Origin: CAKZNE01 sp040222435 | GTDB taxonomy: Bacteria > Bacteroidota > Bacteroidia > Flavobacteriales > Schleiferiaceae | Direction: 5' to 3' | DNA length: 64,000 nucleotides | Assembly (NCBI GenBank): GCA_965212245.1 | Contig: OZ243107.1 | Coordinates: 682,001 to 746,000 of the forward strand | In this document: positions 16,024 to 25,162 of the stretch, in pieces | Numbering within the stretch: position 1 is the first letter of the stretch | Layout of the letters: each line of letters opens with the position of its first letter | Notes under the pieces: generated by a model | Seen by the model: only the letters and a program-made list of their open reading frames with translations | The model's database searches: none | Told to the model about the DNA's origin: nothing | Translations under genes and position numbers: made by a program

Positions 16024-18087
16024 ATGAAAAAGATCACCCTATTTTTTGCTGCACTTCTTACAGTCTCACTGGCATTTGGCCAGCATAAACACGGAAATTG
16101 GTGTGCTACCGATCACGCCACTGAATTATTGCTTCAGGAAGATCCGTCTTATGCTGAAAAGCTGAAAGAAAGCCGAAAACTTATCCAGGAAACTATTGCA
16201 GAGCAAGGTAAAAAGAAACAGCAAGCCGTAACCTATACTATACCGGTAGTATTTCATGTAATATACAATGATTATCGTGATAATATTTCAAGGGCCCAGC
16301 TTGAAGATGGCCTTAGGGTGCTAAACGAAGATTTCAGAAGATTAAATTCAGACACCTCTAATACCCGCTCTATTTTTAAAGGTGTGGCTGCCGATATTGA
16401 AGTGGAATTTAAATTGGCCAAAATTGACCCCAACGGGAATTGTACAGACGGAATTACCAGAACTCAATCAGCTCTTTCCATTAATGCCAGAGACAATGTG
16501 AAGGGACTTGTAAGCTGGGACAATGATAAATACTTTAATGTGTGGGTGGTAAACAGCATTAATTCTTCCAGTAGCACCGGTACGGTATTGGGTTATGCCT
16601 ACCTTCCAACTCCCGGTCAATCTGCCAATCGTGATGGTATGGTGATACGCCATGACCGGGTAGGAGCTATTGGCACTTCAAGCGGAGTTGGACGCACTTT
16701 TACTCACGAAGCCGGACACTACCTGGGTCTGCTACATCCTTTTAACGGAAACTCCTGCACTGCTGGTGATGGTGTAGGTGATACGCCTCCGGTGGCAAGC
16801 CCTAATTTTGGTTGCAACTTTAACACCAACTCTTGTAACAATGATAACCCTGACCTACCGGATATGGTAGAGAATTATATGGATTATGCGGATGATGACT
16901 GCCAAAACCTCTTTACACAAGGGCAGAAATCTATTATGCGTTCCACTCTTCAGAACTCAAGCTTACGCTTAAACCTCAGAAGCACCGCCAACCTTACCGC
17001 CACCGGTATAACCTCTCCCCCAGCCTGTGAGCCCACCGCTATTTTTGAAGCAGAGCGCAATGTGATCTGCTCAGGAGAGAGCATTACCTTTCAGGATATG
17101 TCTGAAGATGGCGACCCTACCAGCTGGAACTGGAGTTTTCCAGGAGCTACTCCATCCGCTTCAACTCAACAAAACCCTACCATAACCTATCCTAACCCGG
17201 GTAAATATAATGTCACCCTTAGGGTGAGTAACTCAGCCGGATTGGATTCTACCACTTACACCGACTTCATTTATGTAAAGTCTGCCGGTTCTACCACTTA
17301 TTACCCCAACTGGACTGAAAGCTTTGAAGCCAGCACCATCCCTTCGCCTGACGTAAATGTTATAGATGGTGGAGATGGTATTTCTTTCCAGATTTCCACC
17401 CAGGCAGGAAGCGCAGGCAGTCAATCCTTAGTTATTGATAACCTGAACTCCAGTGTAATTGGTGAAATTGATGAATTGATCTCACCGGCTATCACCACTA
17501 TTTTCACTGAAAATCTCTCCCTGAGTTTTGATTATGCTTTTGCTGCTCAACAAAACAGTGATTCAGATGAATTAAATGTATATGCTTCTTTAGATTGTGG
17601 TGAGACCTGGGTATTAAGACGTTTTTACCGTGGTGGCCAATTACGTACCGGTGCCAACACCTCTCAGCCATATGTGCCAGCGGCCAATGAATGGACTACT
17701 CAGAACATTAACTTCAACGCCTATGTAGGCCCTGATCCGTTGCTGATAAAATTTGAATTTATTAACGGTGGTGGAAATAACTTTTACCTGGACAATATCA
17801 ACTTTTCAGGAAACATTGGTTTAGAAGAATATTTTAGCGATCAGTTGCAGGTTTTTCCAAATCCAGCTAAAGATCAGTTCACCATTCAATCCGAACAATT
17901 TGAGTTAAATGGCACTGAGCTTTCTATTAGTGACATGACCGGTAAGGAAATAGTACACACGCTAATTGAAACCAATGCTCGTTCGTACAACATGAACACC
18001 CGTCAATGGGGACTTACCAAAGGTGTATACCTCATCCGCCTTGAAAAAGAAGGAAAGGTGGCCAACAAAAAACTGATCCTGGAATAA
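16024..18087 (+). CDS. Secreted M43 (pappalysin-type) zinc metalloprotease with PKD and T9SS sorting domains
   Basis: The 687-residue protein has a signal peptide (about 1-20), a pro-region, and a metzincin domain with the zinc site HEAGHYLGLLH (His228, Glu229, His232, His238), followed by the Met-turn in VENYMDYADDDC. A PKD-type domain (about 340-410) and a jelly-roll-like domain (about 430-600) follow. The last 75 or so residues (VFPNPAKDQF to KKLILE) form a type A T9SS sorting domain, so it should be exported by PorV/SprA and attached or released at the surface. Cys pairs around the active site fit the pappalysin family. It heads a probable three-gene operon. Confidence 0.93.
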   Translation: MKKITLFFAALLTVSLAFGQHKHGNWCATDHATELLLQEDPSYAEKLKESRKLIQETIAEQGKKKQQAVTYTIPVVFHVIYNDYRDNISRAQLEDGLRVLNEDFRRLNSDTSNTRSIFKGVAADIEVEFKLAKIDPNGNCTDGITRTQSALSINARDNVKGLVSWDNDKYFNVWVVNSINSSSSTGTVLGYAYLPTPGQSANRDGMVIRHDRVGAIGTSSGVGRTFTHEAGHYLGLLHPFNGNSCTAGDGVGDTPPVASPNFGCNFNTNSCNNDNPDLPDMVENYMDYADDDCQNLFTQGQKSIMRSTLQNSSLRLNLRSTANLTATGITSPPACEPTAIFEAERNVICSGESITFQDMSEDGDPTSWNWSFPGATPSASTQQNPTITYPNPGKYNVTLRVSNSAGLDSTTYTDFIYVKSAGSTTYYPNWTESFEASTIPSPDVNVIDGGDGISFQISTQAGSAGSQSLVIDNLNSSVIGEIDELISPAITTIFTENLSLSFDYAFAAQQNSDSDELNVYASLDCGETWVLRRFYRGGQLRTGANTSQPYVPAANEWTTQNINFNAYVGPDPLLIKFEFINGGGNNFYLDNINFSGNIGLEEYFSDQLQVFPNPAKDQFTIQSEQFELNGTELSISDMTGKEIVHTLIETNARSYNMNTRQWGLTKGVYLIRLEKEGKVANKKLILE

Positions 18088-18097
18088 CTTATTTCCA

Positions 18098-18820
18098 ATG
18101 AAATATATTTTTTTGATCCTGCTGTTCCTTTTGAGCGGCAGGATTTTTTGTCAGGTTGAAGAATCAACCTTAGTACGATTTATAATACATCCTCCTGCCG
18201 AAAGTCTGATGATTGGAGATTCACTCCTGAAAAAAGGCAATAAAATTGCACTTAGCCCCGGCAGGCATCCCGTTAAGATCTGGTCTCCAACCTATACTCT
18301 TACAGATACTTCAGTAACGGTGAATGAGGGTGATAAAATGATCAATTTTGTCTTGGTACAAAAAGATCATTCTGAAACGTACACTGAATATCTTCAAAAA
18401 GTAAATTCATACGAGAATAAGCGTAAGGTGCATTTTACACTGCCCTTAGCCACTACTGCCTTGCTGGTAGGCTCTACAACTATCACCTATTTTTATACGC
18501 AGGCCAGGTATGATGAAGCCAAAGCAGCTTTTATGGAATATAAGTTTGATAACCAGCCCACACGAGTCAATAGTTTTGAAGAATTTGAAAGAGCACGGGA
18601 TAAATATCGCAACGGCATTACCAGTTTTTACATACAGGCCGGAGCCCTGGCTATAAGCAGCTATTTCCTTTATAAGGGCGTAAAGTGGGCACGCGCCAAA
18701 AGGATTCCTAAATATGGAAAAGAAAAAAATCCGCTGGCCCTTGAAAATGTTTCGGTATTACCGGCTAATGGCTTTCAAACTTCAGGATTTAGCATGGGTT
18801 TAACTTTTAGCCTGAATTGA
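18098..18820 (+). CDS. Unknown envelope protein with PEGA-like N-terminal region
   Basis: The 240-residue protein has a signal peptide (about 1-18, FLILLFLLSGRIFC). A short beta-rich segment (about 25-90; IALSPGRHPVKIWSPTYTLTDTSVTV) resembles PEGA domains. Two hydrophobic helices (about 113-132 and 173-190) flank an acidic/basic helical stretch. The C-terminus (FSMGLTFSLN) looks like a beta-strand end. The function is unknown. It starts 10 bp after the M43 protease and is followed by a lipoprotein gene 1 bp away, so the three are likely co-transcribed and may serve one envelope task. Confidence 0.7.
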   Translation: MKYIFLILLFLLSGRIFCQVEESTLVRFIIHPPAESLMIGDSLLKKGNKIALSPGRHPVKIWSPTYTLTDTSVTVNEGDKMINFVLVQKDHSETYTEYLQKVNSYENKRKVHFTLPLATTALLVGSTTITYFYTQARYDEAKAAFMEYKFDNQPTRVNSFEEFERARDKYRNGITSFYIQAGALAISSYFLYKGVKWARAKRIPKYGKEKNPLALENVSVLPANGFQTSGFSMGLTFSLN

Positions 18821-18821
18821 T

Positions 18822-19298
18822 ATGATAATGCACAGATCTATTCCTTTACTTCTTCTGGTATGCCTGGCTTCTGGTTGCTTTAAATCAGATGTATTTGATT
18901 ACGATGAAAAAGACAACTTTCTGGCTACTGATTTTTACCAGAATGAATTCCAAAATTTTGAACTCGTTATACGGGAGGTAAATACATTTAACCCTATTAG
19001 AGAAAGTCTTTTTGACACCTCTTACGCCTACTCAGTTACCTATGGTATGGATGAAAGTTTTTACCGGGCTCTGAGAGCTGAGTGGGGTGAAGACATTATA
19101 CTCTCACGGATTGTTAACAGCAGTACCGGTATCCGAAAAAACAATCTTGTGGAAAATGGCAGATTGTTTTTCACCGATACTATGGGACGGGTAAAGTTGC
19201 CCAGCCAGATTACCCTTCAGGCAGAGCTATTGATCAGTAGCAGCCAGGCTATAATGGCCCGGCTTCCGGTAAGCAGAAAAGTAGAGATTACCCGTTAG
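18822..19298 (+). CDS. Small lipoprotein of unknown function
   Basis: The 158-residue product has a lipoprotein signal with lipobox LASGC (Cys near residue 19) and an acidic stretch soon after it (CFKSDVFDYDEKDN), compatible with surface display. The rest looks like a single beta-rich domain; no family is recognised. ATG at 18822 or 18828 could be the start. It is the last gene of the M43 operon and converges with polA, the two stop codons overlapping by 4 bp. Confidence 0.7.
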   Translation: MIMHRSIPLLLLVCLASGCFKSDVFDYDEKDNFLATDFYQNEFQNFELVIREVNTFNPIRESLFDTSYAYSVTYGMDESFYRALRAEWGEDIILSRIVNSSTGIRKNNLVENGRLFFTDTMGRVKLPSQITLQAELLISSSQAIMARLPVSRKVEITR

Positions 19299-22087
19299 TG
19301 TGCTTCCAGCCAGTTAGCGCCCTGTCCAAAATCCACGAGTAAGGGAACTTTGGTTTCCACCGCACTTTCCATAGCTTGTTTGATGAGTGGTTTCACTTTT
19401 TCAACCTCACCTACAGGGGTATCAAACACCAATTCATCGTGCACCTGCAGTATCATTTTAGTCTCCAGTTTCTGCTCCTTTAGTTCCTTATGGATGCGTA
19501 TCATAGCCAGCTTGATAATATCCGCAGCACTGCCCTGTATAGGCGCATTCACGGCATTTCGCTCAGCATGGCCACGTACCACGGCATTTCTTGAATTGAT
19601 ATCTTTTAAATAGCGTTTACGTCCCATCATAGTTTCCACAAAACCATGTTGACGGGCATATTCTTTTTGAGTTTCAATATATTCATGAATGCCGGGGTAG
19701 GTCTGGAAATATGATTTAATAATCTCACTCGCCTCTGAGCGGGACAAGGTAGTTTGCTGGCTAAGGCCAAAGGCACTTACCCCATAGATGATTCCGAAGT
19801 TTACCGTTTTAGCATTACCACGTTGTTCACGGGTTACCTCCTCCAACGGCACTCCAAATACTTTAGCTGCTGTAGCAGCATGGATATCCTCCCCTTTTAT
19901 AAAAGCGTCCATCATACTCTCATCTTTACTCAACTCGGCTATCAGCCGGAGCTCTATCTGAGAGTAATCAGCCGCCAGTATAAGGTGGTTATCATTACGT
20001 GGAATAAACGCTTTTCGTACTTCCCGTCCTCTTTCAGTACGGATAGGAATGTTCTGCAAGTTTGGATTATTGGAACTCAAACGACCTGTAGCGGCCACGG
20101 CCTGGTTAAAGGAGGTGTGTATTCGGTTTGTAGTTGCACTTACCAGCGTGGGTAAGGCATCTACATAAGTGGATTTGAGTTTTACCGCCTGACGATAATC
20201 CAGTATTTTTTGCGCTATCTCATGCTCTTTGGCCAGTTCTACCAAAACGTCTTCTGAAGTAGAATACTGTCCGCTCTTGGTTTTTTTAGGCTTCTCCAGG
20301 AGTTTCATCTGGTCGAAAAGCACCTCTCCCAACTGCCGGGGGGAGGCAATATTAAAATCAGCACCGCTAATTTCATAGATGCTCTTTTCGTAAGAGGCTA
20401 TATCTGTTTCCAGTTCTTTGGAGAGCCTGGTCAGGGCGTCACGGTCCAGGTTAATGCCTTCCGTTTCCATATCGGCCAACACGGGTACCAGGGGTACCTC
20501 AATATTTTCAAAAACCTTTAAGGTTTCCGCCTTCTTCAACTGGGGTTCAAAAAGCTGTTTCAATTGAAAAGTGATGTCTGCGTCTTCACCGGCATACTCC
20601 TTTACCTTTACCGGGTCTATATCCCGCATATTCCCTTGGTTTTTGCCTTTTTTACCAATGAGGCTTTCAATGCTCACGGGCTGGTAATGCAAATAGGTTT
20701 CGGCCAATACATCCATATTATGCCGCATATCCGGCTGAATAAGATAATGGGCCAGCATCGTGTCGAACAAGGGACCTTTTACCTCCAGTTGATAATTTTT
20801 AAGAACCGAAATATCGTACTTGAGATTTTGTCCGATTTTTTCAATGTTCTCACTCTCAAAAAAGGGTTTAAATTCCTGAGCTATGGCCTTTTCTTCTCCT
20901 TTCGGAGTGTGCACGTAATAGGCTACACCAGGAGAATAGCTAAACGCAATACCCACCAGTTCAGCATCAGACACCTCAAGGTCAGTAGTTTCCGTGTCAA
21001 AACATACTGACTCCTGTTCCAGTAATTTTTTCAGCAGTAGTTTTCGTTCTGCCGGGTGGTTGATAAGTTGGTAAAAATGGTCATGGCTTTCAATCGTCTT
21101 AAATCCGGCCTGAGCATCCTCTGTGGTTTCAGTATCAGCACTCTCCATGGCCTGGCCAAATAAATCGGTTTGCCCTCCCCTGGGAGCAGCGGCCGGTTTT
21201 TCAAGCTTTTCTCCGGTAACTCTGCGCAGCAAGGTCCGGAATTCAAGTTCAGAGAATATTTCCTTTATTTTTTCTTCGTTCGGATCTTCCTTCTCAAAAA
21301 ATTCAGCGTCAAACTCAATAGGTGCATCCACCAGTATTTTGGCCAGTTTTTTAGATAACCGACCCTGCTCTTCATTATCTCTTATCTTTTCACCCAGTTT
21401 TCCCTTTATGTCCCCGGCATTTTCAAGCATGGTTTCCATATCGCCATATTGTGCAAGAAGCTTTTGGGCCGTTTTAGGACCCACCCCCGGAAAACCGGGG
21501 ATATTGTCTACTGCATCACCCATCATACCAAGGTAGTCTACCACCTGTTCCACGCGTTCAATCCCGAATTTCTTTTTCACTTCTTCCACGCCCCATATTT
21601 CAGGTGGATTTCCCATACGCCCGGGACGGTACATTTTTACGTGCTCAGTAACCAATTGTCCAAAATCCTTATCCGGTGTCATCATAAACACCTCAAAGCC
21701 CTCTTTTTCAGCTTGCCCGGCCAAGGTGCCTATAACATCATCCGCTTCATATCCATCCACACCCAAAAAGGGAATATTAAACGCATCCATCAAACGACTG
21801 ATATAAGGAATCGATATTTTTATGGCTTCCGGAGTTTCATCACGGTTAGCCTTATATTCTTTGTATTCTATATGGCGAACTGTGGGCTTGTCTGTATCAT
21901 ATATCACCGCAATGTGCGAGGGTTTTTGTTTTTCAAGCACTTCTAAAAGGGTAGTGGTAAAGCCAAATATGGCGGATGTATCCAATCCCTTGGAAGTAAC
22001 CCTGGGGTTACTGATAAAGGCAAAATAAGCTCTGTAAATCAACGCATAGGCATCAAGAAGAAAAAGTTTCCTGGGGTTTTCAGACAT
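19295..22087 (-). CDS. polA: DNA polymerase I
   Basis: PolA fills gaps and removes primers. The 930-residue protein has the 5'-3' nuclease (about 1-290; LLDAYALIYRAYFAF, GYEADDVIGTLA, GMMGDAVDNIPGFPGVGPKTA). The 3'-5' exonuclease (about 340-510) is intact (CFDTETTDLE, QNLKYDISVLKNY, AGEDADITFQL). The polymerase domain follows (about 540-930) with motif A (DYSQIELRLIAEL), the O-helix (RGNAKTVNFGIIYGVSAFGL) and motif C (QVHDELVFD). All three activities should be present. A -7-like TAATTTTA lies upstream with one mismatch. Confidence 0.97.
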   Translation of the reverse strand: MSENPRKLFLLDAYALIYRAYFAFISNPRVTSKGLDTSAIFGFTTTLLEVLEKQKPSHIAVIYDTDKPTVRHIEYKEYKANRDETPEAIKISIPYISRLMDAFNIPFLGVDGYEADDVIGTLAGQAEKEGFEVFMMTPDKDFGQLVTEHVKMYRPGRMGNPPEIWGVEEVKKKFGIERVEQVVDYLGMMGDAVDNIPGFPGVGPKTAQKLLAQYGDMETMLENAGDIKGKLGEKIRDNEEQGRLSKKLAKILVDAPIEFDAEFFEKEDPNEEKIKEIFSELEFRTLLRRVTGEKLEKPAAAPRGGQTDLFGQAMESADTETTEDAQAGFKTIESHDHFYQLINHPAERKLLLKKLLEQESVCFDTETTDLEVSDAELVGIAFSYSPGVAYYVHTPKGEEKAIAQEFKPFFESENIEKIGQNLKYDISVLKNYQLEVKGPLFDTMLAHYLIQPDMRHNMDVLAETYLHYQPVSIESLIGKKGKNQGNMRDIDPVKVKEYAGEDADITFQLKQLFEPQLKKAETLKVFENIEVPLVPVLADMETEGINLDRDALTRLSKELETDIASYEKSIYEISGADFNIASPRQLGEVLFDQMKLLEKPKKTKSGQYSTSEDVLVELAKEHEIAQKILDYRQAVKLKSTYVDALPTLVSATTNRIHTSFNQAVAATGRLSSNNPNLQNIPIRTERGREVRKAFIPRNDNHLILAADYSQIELRLIAELSKDESMMDAFIKGEDIHAATAAKVFGVPLEEVTREQRGNAKTVNFGIIYGVSAFGLSQQTTLSRSEASEIIKSYFQTYPGIHEYIETQKEYARQHGFVETMMGRKRYLKDINSRNAVVRGHAERNAVNAPIQGSAADIIKLAMIRIHKELKEQKLETKMILQVHDELVFDTPVGEVEKVKPLIKQAMESAVETKVPLLVDFGQGANWLEAH

Positions 22088-22167
22088 TTGTAAGATATAT
22101 TTCCGCTAAAATTAGCATTATTATCAGAGGCCAGACAAGGTTTATCCAATTCGGTTTACACTAATTC

Positions 22168-23406
22168 ATGAATGTAGCACTTCTTATACGTCTGCTCATT
22201 GTAGCAGTTCTTCTTTTTGTTATTGATCTCTACGCATACCAGGCGGTGCGAACTGCCTTTCGCGAAAATATGTGGGCACGCTGGGTCTACTGGGGTATTT
22301 CGCTGGGTGTGCTGGTATTTATTGCTTACGGTTTCTTTTCTTTTGACCGGTCGCATGGACCTCAGAACAATACGTTTGCTTTACTGATGGGCACGGTGAT
22401 CCTCTTTCTGGTGCCTAAACTTATAGTGTTAGTGGTTATGCTGGGTGAGGATATCTGGAGGCTGTTATCAGGTACAGTGCGCAAAGTAAACGGGGGCCGC
22501 GAGACTGAATTTATGTCGGATCGCAGAAAGTTTATCAGCCAAACTGCTTTAGTCTTGGCAGCCATTCCTTTTGCCGGTATTTTACACGGTATCTGGAAGG
22601 GAAAGTATAATTACCGGGTCATTCGTAAAACGCTTACTTTTAAAGACCTTCCCCCTGAATTTGATGGTCTCACTATTTCACATATATCGGATGTTCATTC
22701 CGGAAGCTTTGATAATGCAGAGAAGATCAATTATGGTATTGATCTGATCAACCAACAGCAATCAGACCTGCTATTATTTACTGGTGATCTGGTGAATAAC
22801 AGAGCTGATGAAATGGACCCCTGGATAGAACATTTTGCACGGCTGGAAGCACCTATGGGCAAATTTTCCATTCTGGGTAATCATGATTATGGCGATTATA
22901 TTAACTGGCCAAGCGCACAGGCCAAGCAGGAAAATATGGAGAAATTGTATCGCACGCATAAAAAGCTTGGTTTCCGTTTACTCCGCAATGAGCATGTAAA
23001 ACTGCAAAGAGATGGTAATTTCATTAACCTGGTAGGTGTGGAAAACTGGGGGAAAGGCTTTGCACAGCATGGCAACCTGGAGCTTGCCTCAAAGGAGATT
23101 GGTGACAACGACTTCAATGTTTTAATGTCGCATGATCCATCACATTTTGATTCTATTGTAAAGTCATTTAAAAAATGGATGCACCTTACCTTAAGCGGAC
23201 ATACCCACGGTATGCAGTTTGGTATTGAAATACCGGGATTTATCAAGTGGAGTCCTGCAAAGTACCGTTATCCCAAATGGGCTGGCTTGTACGAAGAGGC
23301 CGGACGATATCTATACGTAAACCGTGGTTTCGGATTCCTGGCTTTTCCGGGCCGGGTAGGTATTTGGCCGGAGATAACAGTACTTACTTTAAAGCGCGAA
23401 ATCTAA
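22168..23406 (+). CDS. Membrane-anchored calcineurin-like metallophosphoesterase
   Basis: The 412-residue protein begins with three membrane helices (about 3-25, 38-58, 68-92), then a twin-arginine-like segment (SDRRKFISQTALVLAAIPF, about 117-135). The two-metal phosphoesterase domain (about 155-410) carries all motifs: ISHISDVHSGS, FTGDLVNNR, ILGNHDYG, MSHDPSHF and LSGHTHGMQFG. It resembles YkuE/YaeI-type enzymes, some of which hydrolyse UDP-diacylglucosamine or act on envelope phospholipids; the substrate here is unknown. ATG 22513 just before SDRRKF could give a shorter Tat-exported form. It is divergent from polA. Confidence 0.85.
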   Translation: MNVALLIRLLIVAVLLFVIDLYAYQAVRTAFRENMWARWVYWGISLGVLVFIAYGFFSFDRSHGPQNNTFALLMGTVILFLVPKLIVLVVMLGEDIWRLLSGTVRKVNGGRETEFMSDRRKFISQTALVLAAIPFAGILHGIWKGKYNYRVIRKTLTFKDLPPEFDGLTISHISDVHSGSFDNAEKINYGIDLINQQQSDLLLFTGDLVNNRADEMDPWIEHFARLEAPMGKFSILGNHDYGDYINWPSAQAKQENMEKLYRTHKKLGFRLLRNEHVKLQRDGNFINLVGVENWGKGFAQHGNLELASKEIGDNDFNVLMSHDPSHFDSIVKSFKKWMHLTLSGHTHGMQFGIEIPGFIKWSPAKYRYPKWAGLYEEAGRYLYVNRGFGFLAFPGRVGIWPEITVLTLKREI

Positions 23407-24401
23407 CGCAACAGGTTCAAAGCTCTTTGTAGTATCTGATCCACACCCTGAGCGTTGGTAGTGGGGTTATTATTTACAGGAATATCCGGAGGAATACCTA
23501 ATTCAATATTGTAACCATCTGGTGTAAAAGAAGCGGTAGCTGAAAAACGGTAGCGCCAGCCGTTGGGCAATTCCTGGTCAATGGGTATACCTCCCCCGCC
23601 CCCGGTTTGATCACCCACTATACGCACATTATTATAATTACTCAGAATGGCCACAAACGTATTGGTAGCAGAATAGCAACTGCGATTGGTCAATACAATA
23701 ACCTCACCTTCATAATTTCCTAATGGTGAAGGGCCAAAGTTATACGAAAGCCCCTGACCAAAGTCTGTGGGGCCGGGACCCGTTTTCTCAAAAGTAATCA
23801 GTGAATTTTTAGTTTCGGTAACAAAGGTTTGTGCCAGAACAAAGGCGTTATTCAGACTGCCTCCACCATTATCCCGCACATCTACAATCACGCCCTTGGT
23901 ATCTTTAAAATAGTCCAGAACGGCTTTTAGATTTTTTTCGCTAAAACCATTGGAAAAACTACCGTAATACATATAACCTACTGAGTCTATTATGGTATAT
24001 TTAATACCTCCTGCAATACGGTGACCGGCTCCCAGGTAATTGCGCTCCACCACATCATAATTAAAGTTTACGGGAAACCCTAAGTACCATTGCCAGTTAC
24101 GACTTATATTAAACGGGGAGATGAGGTTCACATGGCCATCGCGCAGATCAAACAGCATGCTATCCAGAATAGCAAAAAGTTCTTCATCCGTAGTATTGGC
24201 ATTTACCATAGGGTCATAATGCGTACGCACCGAATCCCAATTGATGTTTTTAAGCTCAAAGAAGGAATACTTATCCCTCACTGTTTCCCAAAGCACATCA
24301 AAATTAGACTGAGGGTCATTCTGCGGATTTTTGTCTATCAAGGCTTTTTCACAAGCCGTGAGAAATCCTAAACCTAGTATGAGTAATGCTATTTTTTTCA
24401 A
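23403..24401 (-). CDS. S41-family peptidase lipoprotein
   Basis: The 332-residue protein starts with a lipoprotein signal (LTAC, Cys17). It has an N-terminal helical region (WETVRDKYSFFELKNINWD) typical of S41 proteins and the core with VIVDVRDNGGGSLNNAF, then the nucleophile region VLTNRSCYSATNTFVAIL followed by VGDQTGGGGGIP. The usual CtpA Lys is not seen, as in other members of this Bacteroidota subgroup. The start is TTG at 24401, sharing TTGA with the upstream stop. Its TAG overlaps the convergent metallophosphoesterase stop by 4 bp. Confidence 0.85.
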   Translation of the reverse strand: MKKIALLILGLGFLTACEKALIDKNPQNDPQSNFDVLWETVRDKYSFFELKNINWDSVRTHYDPMVNANTTDEELFAILDSMLFDLRDGHVNLISPFNISRNWQWYLGFPVNFNYDVVERNYLGAGHRIAGGIKYTIIDSVGYMYYGSFSNGFSEKNLKAVLDYFKDTKGVIVDVRDNGGGSLNNAFVLAQTFVTETKNSLITFEKTGPGPTDFGQGLSYNFGPSPLGNYEGEVIVLTNRSCYSATNTFVAILSNYNNVRIVGDQTGGGGGIPIDQELPNGWRYRFSATASFTPDGYNIELGIPPDIPVNNNPTTNAQGVDQILQRALNLLR

Positions 24402-25162
24402 AACTTGAACAGGGTGCTTACGGATAAAAAATGAGTGCCGGTTTGTACTTTATTGAGTACATCCAGCCGGGTGTATTCCCATTGATAGGTAAGGCGTAAC
24501 CAGTTGTGGTCATTTAGTTTCCAGTTGATATCCGTGCGGGAGTCCAGTGCAAAGTAATCTCCCCAAAAGGCAAAGCCTTTGCTGGCTATTTCATCCGCAA
24601 AGAACGGCTTAATGTAGCCCGGGCGCATATAGTAGCACCCCACCGGCAAACCTAAACCATATTGCAGACCAAACTGCTCTCCAAAAAGACTAAAAGGCCT
24701 TTGAGCGGTAAGCTGTACGCCTGCGGAGAACATCCCGTTAAAATTAGCTTCGCTATTGTTGTAAAGCCTTACCTGACGGTAATCCCAAACATTATGTGAA
24801 AGTAAGCCGGCAAAGAAGAACCAGTTACTTTTTTCAAATACTTTATAGGACAGGTGATAATGTGCTCTTCCGGCAAAAACCGTGGTTTGATTATCATTTC
24901 CTTCAGGGTTTACATCCGGATATTGAAAGCCGCTAAAACCAAGCAGATCAAACTGGCTTAACCATTTTTCATTCTGATCAAAATAGCCGGATTGAATACT
25001 GCCCAGGTTACCAGAATAACTAACCGGAGAAAGCGCTGCATCTTTTACGGTTTGATAAGCGTACCCCAAACCGAACGGCATATAATGCCCGTCAAAAAGC
25101 TGAGCTTTAATACCCGTGCAAAAAAGAATGGCGCACAGGCCGGCCACTAGTCGTTTACCCAT
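24398..25162 (-). CDS. Putative outer membrane beta-barrel protein
   Basis: The 254-residue protein has a signal peptide (about 1-20, ending GIKAQ) and repeated amphipathic aromatic strands (FAGRAHYHLSYKVF, WFFFAGLLSHNVWDYRQ, NWLRLTYQWEYTRLDV), with a C-terminal strand FLSVSTLFKF ending in Phe, as in outer membrane barrels. No family is recognised. It overlaps the aspartyl peptidase gene upstream by 16 bp and the S41 gene downstream by 4 bp, so the three proteins are translationally coupled. Confidence 0.7.
   Translation of the reverse strand: MGKRLVAGLCAILFCTGIKAQLFDGHYMPFGLGYAYQTVKDAALSPVSYSGNLGSIQSGYFDQNEKWLSQFDLLGFSGFQYPDVNPEGNDNQTTVFAGRAHYHLSYKVFEKSNWFFFAGLLSHNVWDYRQVRLYNNSEANFNGMFSAGVQLTAQRPFSLFGEQFGLQYGLGLPVGCYYMRPGYIKPFFADEIASKGFAFWGDYFALDSRTDINWKLNDHNWLRLTYQWEYTRLDVLNKVQTGTHFLSVSTLFKF

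Noticed and set aside
19295..22087. Inactivated proofreading domain in polA, common in some lineages
   Set aside because: The exonuclease motifs CFDTETTD, QNLKYD and the later Asp-containing motif are all present, so proofreading should be active.
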